From assembly GCA_002633005.1 (NCBI GenBank), contig NMRA01000297.1, forward strand, positions 402,993-466,992: a stretch of DNA of 64,000 nucleotides, written 5' to 3'. The translations under genes were made by a program, and so were the position numbers. Shown in pieces: positions 11,449 to 23,144 of this stretch. This stretch comes from Phoronis australis (taxonomy: Eukaryota; Phoronida; Phoronidae). Under the pieces are notes generated by a model. It saw only the letters and a program-made list of their open reading frames with translations, searched no databases and was not told the DNA's origin. Positions within the stretch are counted from its first letter, which is position 1; each line of letters begins with the position of its first letter.

Positions 11449-14400
11449 GTACCAATTTCTAAATTATCGCTTGTCATTTATATTGTTTGCTAGCTTTCTT
11501 ACTTGTATGACTAAGGCCATATTCGATCACAGATTGACGATCAATTTTCAGACAAACAACGCCGGAGTTCAATACATTTACTTATCGTCGATAACATTGT
11601 TTGGTTGAAATTTGACACAAGATGGCGCTGTTGGATTTCTTTGTTTTGACTTTCCGGAAAGCAACAGTTTCGCTGTCGTTTAAGGAATCTGTCTGAAACT
11701 ATCAAAATATAACACACCTTTATCTTAATATCGTCACCAGTCTTTCCAAAATAAACTTCATCTTCGCTTTTGCCACCATGGTCGTTTTCTCTAATATGCT
11801 AAAACGGTTCAACATTTTGTATTACCTTCAGCTAAACTAATCTCAATTTTATTCATACTACGGTTATGTCAAGGGATTTCTGCTTACAAGAAAAGCTGGC
11901 AGTCCGTTATTGCTGGAGACCACGGTCAATAATTTAGTTGTCTTGACGTAGAAAGTTCGTAGAATGTGATTGTTTACTTCAAACAAATCAGCCATTCAAA
12001 AGTTCACGTGACCATGCTCTTTAAGTAAAATTTAACAAAAAGAAAGGGAATAAGGGCTATATATACCAAAACAACATGATCAATTATCGTTCAAATTTCG
12101 AGTAAAAAAATGTTGGAGATAAAATTTCACCGCCTTTACAGTATTCTAAATTACAATTTCGTTTTCAGCTAATGCCACTTTAACTTTTTTCACAAAAATA
12201 TGTGTCCAATTTGTTGATAGTCCTTCATGCAAAAATTCAATTTGTAAACAATATTGCCACACAGTGTGTTGGAGAAGTGTACAAAAACATAATATCTGAA
12301 AGTTCTAAATGAATTCGTCCAGCGTCTTCGGAGAGACGATGTTCTCAATTTTGCTAAGATTTAAAAAAATCTAGAGTCCTACATAGTGTAACCAGAAGGA
12401 ACATAGTTGAGATGCAACCGGCGACTGGGGTCTGTTTGATGAACGTGATTTAGTCTAACGCTCCCTCTTTACAATTCCTGAAAAGGGTTTACCCTAATAA
12501 TTATGAGAGTATCAGTGTAGTAATAATGTACAGAAATTATCTCAATAGCAAGCAATCATGTGTACATTCTTAGAGACGTTTGTTCAAGTGAGATTTAAAA
12601 AATAGGTATTTAGAGTGTGAAACCAACTTTCTGACGTCACCTTTCATAAAACAGGCCTCTTGCATCTTTTGTGCTGCATAACATGTACTTCCACTTATTT
12701 TATTAGATTGAGCCCACGATAGCGACTGAAGCGTCGTCTGACGATGCCAACTCCAATGCCGGCATTCACAGTACGGTGACCGATCACGAAACTCTGGAGT
12801 CATTGGTATATTGTTTTTAAGTACTTGCTTGTGTCAGGAGTAAACCGGCGCTAGTTTAAGTTGTTGCTGTTCTGTTTGCTTACTACCAGATAACCCCTTG
12901 ATTAATGTGAGATCAGGCCACTGACGATGTAATTTCTTTACATGATATTAGAGAATATTCCAGTAGTTTCCTCCAAGTAAGTGGGCCAGGAACATCATAG
13001 AGTCGAATGAAAATATATATACCTTATTCCCGCACTCGCCATTTTAGTAGTGAGCCTCTTTTTAGGTTTAAAAAACAATGCATTTGAGACGTGAATATAA
13101 TGAAGCGCGCGAAAAAATCATGCTTTTTCTCGCAGGCAACTTCGTGGCGATTTGGAATTTTCCCAGGTAAACAAACACAATATTAGTTGCATTAGCAACA
13201 TGCACCGTGTGCTGCCAGATTCATCCCGTGAACTCAATCACAACGAACTCAAGATTGTTCTGTCAAGTTTTAAACAGCACTTGTTTGAATGAATGACTGC
13301 ATAGTGTTTTGAATCTACGGTGCATATTTACTGCGCGAAAATCACAGAACTATGTAAAAATTCTCGTGCACCCAACCCCGGGTCCTTGACTCGTGTGTCC
13401 GAAGCTAGTGTTATAATGTCAGTGATTGTGTAATACATATCAGACAGACCCATGTATTGGCTCTTAACTTCGTGTCTTTAGGCTTGTGAAAGGTGAACAC
13501 GGATTTGTAATGGGAGTTTCCACTAGACTTGGCCTAACTTGTATTACAGAGCACTGAGTCTAACTTCTGTACTACAAACTAGACTTTAAATTTAACCGAG
13601 TTCTCCTCACATTTAGGTGAACTTACACATCTGTACTTGAACCATGTAGTGTGGGACATGTAGGCCATATTTTAGGCCTTGGGTCCGGGAAGGAAAAAGC
13701 GGCCCAGTAGAGAAAATACGCAGCGCACGAGCGCCGATTAGCTCTCAGTGACACCTTTCAGTTCAATACCAAATCAAACGACTTCATTCTTCCCAAAGTT
13801 CACTTTGAGAGTAATCCAGGTGAAGCCAATGTTAGGCATGAGTTTACCATTCACCACATTGTTTTTATTTCAGAGGAACCAAACACGTCATGTAAGTTTT
13901 CAAACATTCTGAAAGGCAAAATACCCCACAATGGGTAATGTGCCTCATGTACATACAGCTAATGCTATCACTTGAACGTGGTCGATTTTGCAGTAATCGT
14001 GTGCTCTATCATAGATATTGTAGTTATGTGAGGCACAATGCACACAATGGGCAAGGGGCCTCATATACATGTACATACAGCTAATGCTAACGCTTGAACG
14101 TGGTCCAATCGTGTGCTTTACCATAGGCTCCAGAGGTGCATGTAGTAAATGTGCTTACTATCATTTCTGCTTTTGTTCTTGTACTTGCGACATAATCGTC
14201 GCTGGTGGGGTCTCGAACAGTCACACTTGGATTGTAATGGAAAACTCGATTTGTTCCGAGCTTTAAATATAACAAACCGTATTTTAACTTATATGCAGAC
14301 GCATGTATTTTAGGTATAATCACACGTGAATCACTGGAGTTTTTGAAATAATACAATTAGCTGTCAGGGCCTAATAATTCTAAACCTTTGTGCTATGTTT

Positions 14401-17400
14401 CTGATCACTGCACGCGAGTAGTGTAACTCGCCATTTTGGTTGGTCTCTGAATAAATTGTCCCAAAACGTCCACAACCCTTTCCAGTTCCTTAAATGGATA
14501 TCTTGTTCTTGCAGCATCTCCGCCCAAGAGAGATTGTCTGGTGCGACACACCAGCTTTTAAGTACTTTGTCGAAGCAAACACTGTCTCAATTATGGGTCT
14601 CCAATTGTGGTTGATTTAAGCTCTGTCTTTCTGCCGTTCGCTCGGCAATTATGAACCCCAAGCAAAACAACTGCTATCATATAATGTACCACCAAGGAAA
14701 ACTATCCACTAAAGGTTTCTTTAGATTCTTCCACTACAACGTTTATGGGTAACGCCAATAAGCGACGAGATTGAGCTCACAAGAACATTTTTTTCTTCGA
14801 AATATTTCTTATCAAAGCTGTCTGTTGATTTTACAATGAATTGTGCTTTTCGTTTAGACACAATTCACTTCGTCTGTCATCCACCGGCATATCTATGGTT
14901 GTCCGCCATAGACCTAATTCACGCCGACAGGAGGCTCGTTCCAAAACGAGGCTCGCTACGATAGATCTGTTGGCTTATCGGCATACTGGTTGTATTCTGC
15001 GTTGCTCGAACGGCTAGTAAAGTGTCTGTTTTACAATCCCTAAGGACGTTGAGATTCGGAAGCGTTGGGTCGCTGTCATAAGTCGCGACGAAGGAAAATA
15101 TGTACGTGTAAAATTTATAAATGTTTTCGAAAAGTTAGATCATTTTGTCGCATCTCCGTTGCCGAGCAATAGCAACGACCGCGGAAGAATCTTTTGCCAG
15201 CCGGGCTGTGTTTTCATGACTGCGGGTTGAAAGATGATGCATTTTTCTTTTCGAAAAGGTTAGGGCCCTCAATCTCTCGATTTTGAGGCTGAATATTCCC
15301 CTCTCAAAAATATTGAAAATCCCCCAAATTCCCCCCACGAGGCCCTAAAAATCCCCTAGTGATTGCAAAGTTCCGTCTCCCGCGAAGTTCAAATCACCTG
15401 TAACCACTAAAAGTGACAATTTGAAAGAGCACAAAATGGTACTTGATACAGAGCCTATGAGAGCTTGAAATAGGGCGGGGGTGCTATTGATGATAATGGG
15501 AGGTAGTTTTTTCTCCTCATTCGGCGAAAAAATGACCCTCTTAGTCAGAAGTACCTTTCCCCTCGGATGAACGAGGCTCCTAAACAAACATGAAAACTAT
15601 GCTTGCTCTGTTCAGTTAACTGAAATTGGGCACTAAAATGAGGTTATGCTTTGGACAAACGAATTACTGAACTCAATATTTCCTCACGCTTCACGCTCGT
15701 GTTGTTTCATTTTGCTTCCGGCAGCCAAGGGGGGACGTGTGCCCCCTCCCTTAATCCGCATATGTATTAAAACCAAGAAAGAAGAATTGATGGTCAAATA
15801 ATTACTTGTGAATTTGTGCAAAGGAGTGAATGAGAACCTGGATATAATGCGAAAGCGATTCTCGGGGGTTGTGCTCGTTTTTTTTCAAAATTTAATAAAA
15901 TGGTCAAATAACTGTTATTTTCAATGACGAGACTGATTTTTTATTTAAATAAAAAATATTTAATGACATCAGTTATTCTTTCAGGTCAATGACAAATCAA
16001 CTGTTAGTCCCGGTTGTCCCCACCTCACCAGGAGCTAGGCTATGCTTTATGTTAATATTCTTGATCAACAAATTAAACCAGATGTGACTCACATGCATGA
16101 CAGCAAAATGCGGAGCCACCCCTGTCGAATATATTTTCAACTCGTCAACAATACAAGCAGGTTACCTGGTTCGTGTAAAAAGCATTTTTATCAACAATTT
16201 ACAAGAAAAAACGTAGCCCAAGCATAATACCTAATCCGTTACACTACGATTGCCGCAGTTTGGTCATATTTAATTTCATTTTTCGAACCTAGTTTTCCGA
16301 AAAAACTTATACCTTTTGCCAGACAACTCTTTGATGCATTGACTTGTTCTCTAATGTGTTTTTCTACGTATCTGTGGTTAATTATTGACACAATTTTAAG
16401 ATTTAATATCCAGGTTGGACTCGAAAGACCGGCCATTTAACTAACGCAATGTCAACTTCCGCTTTGTTTATCGCAGTGAGACTCACTTTGGATTTTAATG
16501 TCCGCCGCGTGAATTAGGTCTATTGCCTGTAATGTATTACAGCCACATGTACACGTAATGACATTTGCCGTCGGGTGGGTTTTAAAACGGTTATGGATGA
16601 AATGGATACACTAAATTGAATGGAACAGCGGTTCCACTTTATAAGTGACGGGTCCGCTGGTGTAATTTTGGCTCGGTCCACCTTCAGTTTTAGGTTCATG
16701 TAGTTAATAATCAAATGTGGGAGAAGTAAGATTTCCAAACAGTGTTTCGTTTCGTTGTCAATCGCTATCTAAACTCGTTTTCAACAGAAAAACGTTTATC
16801 TCGTGAGACAAGATTCTTCGACGCCCTTCTAATTTTTGTCAACAACCAATTTTTTGCCAGGATAATCTTCCAACACCTAAAACAAGTATAGTGTGCCGCT
16901 ACCTATAAGCGGACACTAACTCGATACAGGATTTCTCTACTTGTTTGGTTTTTGATTTTTATCTCAACCATTTTCAGAAGACTGACTCATGTCAAGCTCT
17001 GGTTGTGGAAATTCGATGATATCGCACTGATAATAGTGAACGCTAAGCTTTTGTTCCGATGAAATCACTTCGCTTGTCAGCCTAAAAAGCATCACCGAAT
17101 GAAGCAACGCTCGCAGTTCAAGGGAAATAATTTAAATGTAATCGCCGATAGAAGGGTCTATATACCCAGTAGATTGGCACCCCCTGACATGATGAGCAGA
17201 CATGCGAAACTTTGATTAGGGTTGTATGCTTTATGTTGATGCCTATGGTGTTTTCTATGACACAAGATTAAAATTAATGGTCACCGATTTGGCTTTTAGG
17301 TGTTAAGCTTAGATATTGTCACAAAAAATTGTGCAAATTTCAAGGTCACAATTACCTCCGCTGCATTGCACTAGATAGAACTCGGTTACGTTGTTGGAAT

Positions 17401-20400
17401 TACGAAATTATTTCTTTTGAGTAATCTAACTCAATTAGTTTTGTTTTCAGTAAAGTCAAATTTGCCGTTTAAATTTAGCTAAATTGGGCTCGGTTGGGCA
17501 CAAAAGGCTCACTGCTTTTCACATTTGTTTTGATTTACTGCCTTTCAATATATACAGGTGTATTTGAGGACGAAGACTGTCGCTTTGTTTATAGGCGTAT
17601 CACACCTTATGAAATTAAAACATCGTGTTGCTCTAGCTTGCTAAAAATCAAAATCGAGTTAAGCTTTTATTCTCATAAAATCGGTCTCATAATTTTCCTT
17701 ACTGTTATAGGATTCCATTTCAGTTATCAGCGCACGTAACAGGTAACGTGTTCATGGCCTTTTGCTAATCACACTTTTAGGATTGGCCAGTCACTGCAAA
17801 ATCTGAAGCTTTTTCTTGAGTCGCTGATGGGTAAGATGTTCTTGGTAGTAACGGAGCACGAACCATATAAAGAATATTTAGAAAGCATTTTAATGAGAAT
17901 CAAAGACGGACTTTGATTTTCATTTTATGTCACCAAACAGGGCGCGACACAGCTTTAAAAATGGATGAAAACAACAAGACATTGTTTTGAGCGTGGATTC
18001 TCAGTTGTGACTAGCAGAATCCGAGGAATGTTTTACGTCGCCTTCTTGTACTTATGAGACACGTGTTCCATCTCTTTGATTTTAGAAAGATGTGGTAGTC
18101 AGGGCCGACTTCTTAAAGGTTTACCAGGTAGACACGAAAGCTAACCATTTTGCATGTGACGTTATAATAGAAGGAAGATGGTTGGAGCCTACTCTCAAAG
18201 GGAAGACAGAAAGCGTAAGCTTGTTGTTGGTGTTTTAACTTATTCATTGCTTCTCCAGTAAAGTTCAAGATATGGTTTCTACTTAATGTAATTCCCTCTG
18301 CAGTAAGCTTGTAACGCCATCAAATGAAAATAACTCATTTTTAAAATGCATGCACTTGGACTTGGAGTTTCATTTTTCAAAATGACCAAGAAAGCTTAGT
18401 TTGGAAAGACTGTATTTGAAAAAATCTGAATGAAAGATGACATCTCTCTACTGTCATTTTCATTTGGTTTAGATATACATGTATGAGAGACGCAAAATAC
18501 TTTTAAGATAAAAATACCCTTTTCCATAGCAATTGCTTGCGCTAGAAGAAACCTACCAGAATATCTGGGACCCTTCGCTTCTACTGCTGAATCTGGATGG
18601 TCAGCCAGCCGCAGACGAAATTTGGTATGAGATCGAAATGTCACCTTCAGACGTACCGGTGATCATTTACAAAAGAAAAGTGACGAAGGGAATATTCTTT
18701 GTCAAGCTGCAACTTCGTCAATTTCCATTTGACATCCAGGTAAATTGGATTTAAAGTAATTTGAGTATTTTAAAATCTGGTTGGATTAGGGCTATAGAAA
18801 TAAGTGCAGGTAAGAGTAACCATGGCAACTGCGTGACGTCAATAGAGATTGTGATGATGGTCTCGATAGAAGTCTTGGGACGTGGAGCTTTATATTCTTT
18901 TTGTTTTGTTTACGACGATTGAAGCAACCCCTACAATTTTTTTTTTCAGGAACTTCCAGTTTGCGTTATGTCCGAGCTCTCAGCCGAGGAGCTGTCCTTG
19001 GTCGTTTCTGGTGACGGCATCGTCAGCCCACGCAGTTCTATCTGTTTACAGAAGTTCCGCGACAAAGATACATTTGATTTGTTCAGGAATGTCACCACGA
19101 AGGTAAGAGTTGTTCAACATAGACGTCGCACATCACATCTGACGCAAACAAGTCAAGATATTTTTTGAAATTCATCCTGGTACGGGAATTGGGGACAGTT
19201 AGACATATAGAAGATCTTAAACCCAGTCGCAAAGCGTCTAAAGCCGAGCACCGTACCAGTGACTGCTGGCAACTCATCGGAGACAACTTTAACATCCTTT
19301 GTCGCAGAGATAATAACTCTTGGGCTGTCTCTGGTGAGTCCATTCATTCTTGAATGATGTTGAGGTAAAAATAAATCCGCATCTTTTAAGTCATCGCCCA
19401 TAAAATTTGAGTAATGAGTTGCGGCCACCAATCAAATGCTATAACATGAGAAGTTTCAATTGGCAGATGAATGTAGGAAATTGTGATTGAAATATGAAAA
19501 CAATAACAACCATAACGACAAAAAGCATATTTGTGTTTTTATTTTGGTATTCATCTGGGTAACGTACAACGTCATACACCGAATTACTTTTTTCATTTTG
19601 GTATTCATCTGGGTAACACAAAACGTTATACACTGATTTACTTGTCTTTTCATGTTGGTATTTACCTGGGTAACACACACCATTATACACTGATTTACTT
19701 GTGTTTTCAATTTGGTATTCATCTGGGTAATGTACATGTACAATGTTATACAATGATTTCTTGCCAAAAAGCAGACTGCGACAATTAGATGCCACTGTTG
19801 CCATTAATCTTGTGCCGTCATACATCAACATGGTCTTTTTAATGGGGAAAACAGTACGCGGTCACTGCATAACTGTATTGGCGATGAAACAAAGCCCGTA
19901 TTTGTTACCAAACCAAGGGAGATGAGTTTAAAGTGCGATTGTAATATAAGACCCACGAGATTGATCGTCATTTTCGTTGTCGTAGTTGCATTCCTTCTGC
20001 TTACTTTGCCTCGGTGAAGGTAACTCAACCAGGTGATCCATGTGGGTGTATTTATTTCATGGAAATCTGGCGAAATTGTTTTACAAATTAACCAATTGTA
20101 CGAGTCAGTAACTTTTCAGGAAAAAAAACATTTTAAGAGTGGCGAGTGTGCCGCTGAATCCACCGATACCAAGAAATCGCGTCATCACAGGTTCAACAAA
20201 GCGAGGAGGTACAAGTTAAGAAAGAGCGAAGTCGTCATCAGCTGTTTTGTTTCCAGAAATTTCAAATATTGGTTGTACAATACGTATATTCTGTTAGTAA
20301 GTAGACCAGTTCCATATTGTTGTTAGCTGGAAAGACAACTACGTTGATTACCTATGCAAAAGCAAAGCACATATACTAATTAGGCTTAAGTTTTTACAAC

Positions 20401-23144
20401 TTTTTTGTCGCAAACATCCACACGTGTTTTCCAGATGAACATACAAGAAACGGTTACAGTTGCTTAGCGTGTTGCATATCAAATAATGCTAGAACAGTTC
20501 CTACTCATACCTAGCCGTTTTCCGGTGCTCAGGAATAGGTTTCGAGTTACACACAACTAGTCAGTTTTAGTTTTTAAACTGCAATCGATGACATGCTGCA
20601 ATTTAGTCTATTTCATGAGTGAAGCTCTGTAACCTACTTGTATGTATTTCAAGGTGGTTCTTGGTGTAATGTCCTTTGCACCGTTCGCCTTCAAATCAGA
20701 TCAAACTAACGACAGAATGGGGCTGACCCTCGAACTCTTTCTCACGTGTGTCGCCACAAAGATGTCGCTGGGACCAGAACTACCTCCAATAACCTATCTA
20801 ACATTCCTGGTATGAAAACCTCTTGAAGCGTGGTATTAGTTTTGATTCTAAGATGTGACATTGCTACGTATAGATGTTATTTCCATGTCACCAACTGTGC
20901 CTTACTATGACCGCGACACAGTTCTTTGAATTCCAATTACCCCGTATTGGTGTACGTTGTTGCCCTGCATCGTGTATCATTAGAAAAAGAAACTCACCGT
21001 ATTTCTCTAAACCCTGGACAGAAATCCACTGAAATACAGTTTTCCAGAATTCACTGTTTATGTCTTTAAAAAATCTCGTAGTAATTTTGTCAAAGCCATT
21101 TTCAAAATACGAATACAAATCACGTTCACGTCCAGCAACAAGCAACGGTTTAAAACGAACATGGAAAACACCAGCTAGGCGTTTGAATACGGTAAATGCT
21201 GCTAATGAAGTTATTCGGCACAATGTATTATCATCTCTGGTACTTAGCTTTGCGGTTACTTGGTGGCGGAGTAAGTATTAAGGGCAATTCCATATAAAAA
21301 CCAGATGGTGAGCTATATATGCAAAATCACTAATTTTTTTGAAACTAAGCACATCAGCTGGCCTTGTCAAAAGCAATCTGAGCCTGTTTATTAACCCTTT
21401 TTACGACAACTTTATACTTTTTCTGAAAAATAACAAATAAAAGTACTGGGAAGTAGGTGACTTTTTGTCAGCGACAACACATTATCGCTTCATGTTATAG
21501 AAAAAAATAACTCTAACTAGGTTTAGTGTATGTTGCATTTCCACACAACACTTCAAAAAACGGCATTTCGTTTGAAGAAAACAAGAGCTACTGAAAACCA
21601 AAGTCATTTTCTTTTGCTCAGTACGCATGTCTAAGATAGACATTTCCCAAAACTAAATAATCCTTTAAAAATCTCAGTACTTTTAATATCTTTAAAATCA
21701 ATCATGCACCCCATTCTGACCCGATAAACGCATAGGCCTATCAGGTTTGTGCACCTGGGCAGCCAGTAAGTCGAAAGTTGTCAGCGACAGCTAATACAAT
21801 ATTCTGAACTAAAGTCATGATCTATTGACCCAGGCCAACAGTTGTGATAAATATGAAGTAACTTTTTAGCAACTGCACCAGCAAGTACTAACAAATCAAA
21901 TTGGCGAAAAATCCATTGCGACATGCGAAAGTCAACGCCTCGCTCAATCTCCTGCTTCGTTCTAGCTGTGTGTTCTGGATAGCAGAGTGTCAATTTTTAT
22001 CTAAAGCCAAGTCCAAACTCATGTCGATGTGTAAAACATGTAACGGCGCATTTCCAATAGTTTGCCAGTCCAGCCTCCTCTCTCACAGCATGGAACTCTC
22101 CGGCTCTGGCAAGAATCAACTGCAATTCCGATATACATGTACTTCCAAAATTCTGTGGCACTTCGCACGACCTCAGATGACTTCCGACGTCTTCAACACA
22201 GCTAATGAAGGCCACATTTCCTCCGCGATCACAGTTTTGTAACGCAAATTGACCAAATGTACAAGAAGGAAATTGCTCCAAATTCTTTGCAGTGACAGGA
22301 AGTGCTATTGGCAAAGTTAAACAAAGCATGGAGTGTTTCAGAAAATTGGGGACTCAAAAGTGAAACTTAAATTTTGTGATAATGCTGATATTAGATCAGG
22401 TGATAACAAAACTGAACTAATTTACCAACATCCATATTCTGCAGAATATTGTTCTTCATAACTTCAAACTGACCGAGACCCGTCGGCCAAAGGCTCGAGC
22501 TACGGCCACAAGGGTTGGAATTCCTAGATGGCTCTGGTACGCTTCCACGCACAACAATTCGCGAAAACGGGGTTCTATTCGAGGTCCAAATTCATGAAAA
22601 GGGATAAAATGACCACATCTCTAAAAATTATGGATATGGTGAAAACTTCCAGTGGAATCACGCGAGCAAACACTCGATGTTTCTCACTTCCCCGAACACC
22701 CCCCCCCCGGGGGGCGCGCATGTCGTGTAATGTTGAAAATCTGACTCGATGTATTCTTACCATCTTGGAATATTCTTTTGATTCATAATCTAGTTTTCGA
22801 ATGGTCCTGCTATAAACTACCCAACCTACTCTATTTACAATACATAATACACCCAACAATGTTCGCAGGATTTCTACCTCTTCGGAGTGTTTGGTATAAT
22901 TGCACTCCAAGCCCTGCAGTTCGCCGTCGCCTCGAAGTGGGTTAAAATGAATGAGGACGGGAAAAGAGTCACTGAAGATATGGACGCCTATGGACTTCGG
23001 ATAATGGGCGGAGTTGTGGTGATATTCAACATCTGTTACCTTCTACTTGTGGCTATTGCGGTGGGTGGCAGCTTTTTATATACGTTATGTCGCGCACGTG
23101 AAGATAACTTGGGTCCTGTCCAGGGGCGGATCCAGGATTTTTAG
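11362..23144 (+). CDS. Pentameric ligand-gated ion channel homologue (Cys-loop superfamily), multi-exon
   Basis: Gene model joining 11362-11448, 12707-12805, 13874-13891 (tentative), 18086-18214, 18530-18739, 18950-19102, 20120-20296, 20654-20809 and 22869-23144. Every exon is a multiple of three and phase 0, giving about 434 residues. In order it encodes an acidic N-terminus without signal peptide, a beta-strand extracellular domain (ADFLKVYQVD, RWLEP, NIWDPSLLLLN, FPFDIQ), M1 (FKYWLYNTYILL), M2 (RMGLTLELFLTCVATK), the M2-M3 link LPPITYLTFL, M3 and M4. Known family members are pentameric membrane channels gated by ligands; ligand and ion selectivity cannot be read here. The paired Cys-loop cysteines are absent, as in prokaryotic and some invertebrate members, and only about 20-25 residues separate M3 and M4. 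From exon 4 on the model is firm. Exons 1-3 are joined by phase, proximity and exon-duplication logic. Transcript evidence is lacking. Confidence 0.8.
12707..12805 (+). CDS. Channel gene exon 2 (duplicated exon copy 2)
   Basis: Exactly 99 nt, phase 0, flanked by attag and gtatat. It encodes IEPTIATEASSDDANSNAG and then IHSTVTDHETLESL, matching exon 1 residue for residue in length. The ATG of copy 1 is ATA here, so this copy cannot start translation at that position and is presumably internal or alternative to exon 1. Confidence 0.7.
13021..13084. repeat. Short dispersed repeat (copy 2, intronic)
   Basis: Copy of 10412-10480 within the intron after exon 2 of the channel gene. Confidence 0.6.
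13874..13891 (+). CDS. Possible 18-nt microexon of channel gene
   Basis: The sequence tttatttcag, then 18 nt encoding RNQTRH, then gtaagt forms a consensus acceptor and donor around an in-phase six-codon unit, compatible with the phase-0 exons on either side. NQT is a potential N-glycosylation site. With so short a unit, chance cannot be excluded. Confidence 0.4.
13927..14129. repeat. Intronic direct duplication
   Basis: Two units, about 13927-14014 and 14043-14129, share acaatggg, catacagctaatgctaac/tcac, ttgaacgtggtc and aatcgtgtgct. They lie just after the putative microexon. Confidence 0.7.
14130..18085. other. Long intron of channel gene, no supported exon
   Basis: Open frames at 15135-15587, 16042-16738 and 17494-17739 have no recognisable domain. 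Acceptor-like sites at 14515, 15994 and 17781 were tried as exon starts but give stops or break the phase-0 pattern. Confidence 0.5.
18086..18214 (+). CDS. Channel gene exon: start of ligand-binding domain
   Basis: 129 nt, phase 0, flanked by gattttag and gtaagc. It encodes KDVVVRADFLKVYQ, VDTKANHFACDVIIEG and RWLEPTLKGKTES. The pattern x-FLKV-x(3)-D-x(9)-V-x-I-x-x-RW-x-x-P is the first beta strands of the pLGIC extracellular domain, in the form seen in an invertebrate subfamily without Cys-loop cysteines. Confidence 0.85.
18530..18739 (+). CDS. Channel gene exon: loops and FPFDIQ region
   Basis: 210 nt, phase 0, flanked by tccatag and gtaaat. It contains NIWDPSLLLLN (the WxP signature of the ligand-binding domain), a beta segment VPVIIYKRKVTKG, and LRQFPFDIQ, the equivalent of the Cys-loop FPFD core. 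No cysteine occurs in this exon, so the first cysteine of the canonical loop is missing. Confidence 0.88.
18950..19102 (+). CDS. Channel gene exon: post-FPFD beta strands
   Basis: 153 nt, phase 0, after a T-rich tract ending in cag and before gtaaga. It begins ELPVCVMSELSAEEL and ends KDTFDLFRNVTTK. The cysteine of PVCV does not match the spacing of the second Cys-loop cysteine (expected four residues after the FPFD aspartate). The final DxFDLFxxV corresponds to the EWxLF strand common before loop C. Confidence 0.85.
19530..19765. repeat. Intronic tandem repeat, about 57-bp unit, four copies
   Basis: Four units share ttggtattcatctgggtaa, followed by a cattatacactgattta-like segment, with starts spaced 54-57 bases apart (ggtat at 19546, 19600, 19657 and 19714). 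They lie in the intron between the FPFD-side exons and the M1 exon. Confidence 0.8.
20120..20296 (+). CDS. Channel gene exon: loop C region and M1 start
   Basis: 177 nt, phase 0, flanked by cttttcag and gtaagt. It holds a basic stretch (KKSRHHRFNKARRYKLRKSE), the strand VVISCFVSR and the start of M1, NFKYWLYNTYILL. Arg-aromatic residues before M1 are typical of the pre-M1 link. The basic insert in place of loop C is unusually Lys/Arg/His-rich. Confidence 0.82.
20654..20809 (+). CDS. Channel gene exon: M1 end, M2 pore helix
   Basis: 156 nt, phase 0, flanked by atttcaag and gtatga. It encodes VVLGVMSFAPFAF (end of M1), then the pore helix RMGLTLELFLTCVATK and the M2-M3 loop LPPITYLTFL. The hydrophobic 9' and 13'-like positions are Leu/Phe. 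The intracellular side has DR before M2 and no PAR motif, so an anion preference is not indicated. Confidence 0.88.
22869..23144 (+). CDS. Channel gene last exon: M3, short loop, M4, stop
   Basis: 276 nt including TAG, after gttcgcag. It encodes M3 (DFYLFGVFGIIALQALQF), a loop of roughly 20-25 residues (MNEDGKRVTEDMDAYG) and M4 (MGGVVVIFNICYLLLVAIAV). The last six or seven codons and the stop lie inside a repeat that starts at 23125, so the C-terminal QGRIQDF-like tail is repeat-derived. Confidence 0.85.
   Translation, partial: DFYLFGVFGIIALQALQFAVASKWVKMNEDGKRVTEDMDAYGLRIMGGVVVIFNICYLLLVAIAVGGSFLYTLCRAREDNLGPVQGRIQDF

Noticed and set aside
14516-14620. Possible channel exon after ttcttgcag (HLRPREIVW...)
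   Set aside because: The available donors break the phase-0 pattern and the frame soon stops.
15995-16040. Possible channel exon after tattctttcag (VNDKSTVSPG...)
   Set aside because: Good acceptor, but no GT donor before the in-frame TAG.
17494-17739. Open frame starting with a hydrophobic leader (MGTKGSLLFTFVLIYCLS)
   Set aside because: Tempting as a channel signal peptide, but no donor keeps phase 0 and the remainder shows no ligand-binding-domain similarity; probably a chance AT-rich frame.
17782-17831. Possible 50-nt exon between cttttag and gtaaga
   Set aside because: Length is not a multiple of three and the peptide has no family similarity.
22690-22730. C-run/G-run palindrome (cccccccccgggggg) as a regulatory site
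   Set aside because: Simple homopolymer palindrome in an intron; no supporting context.
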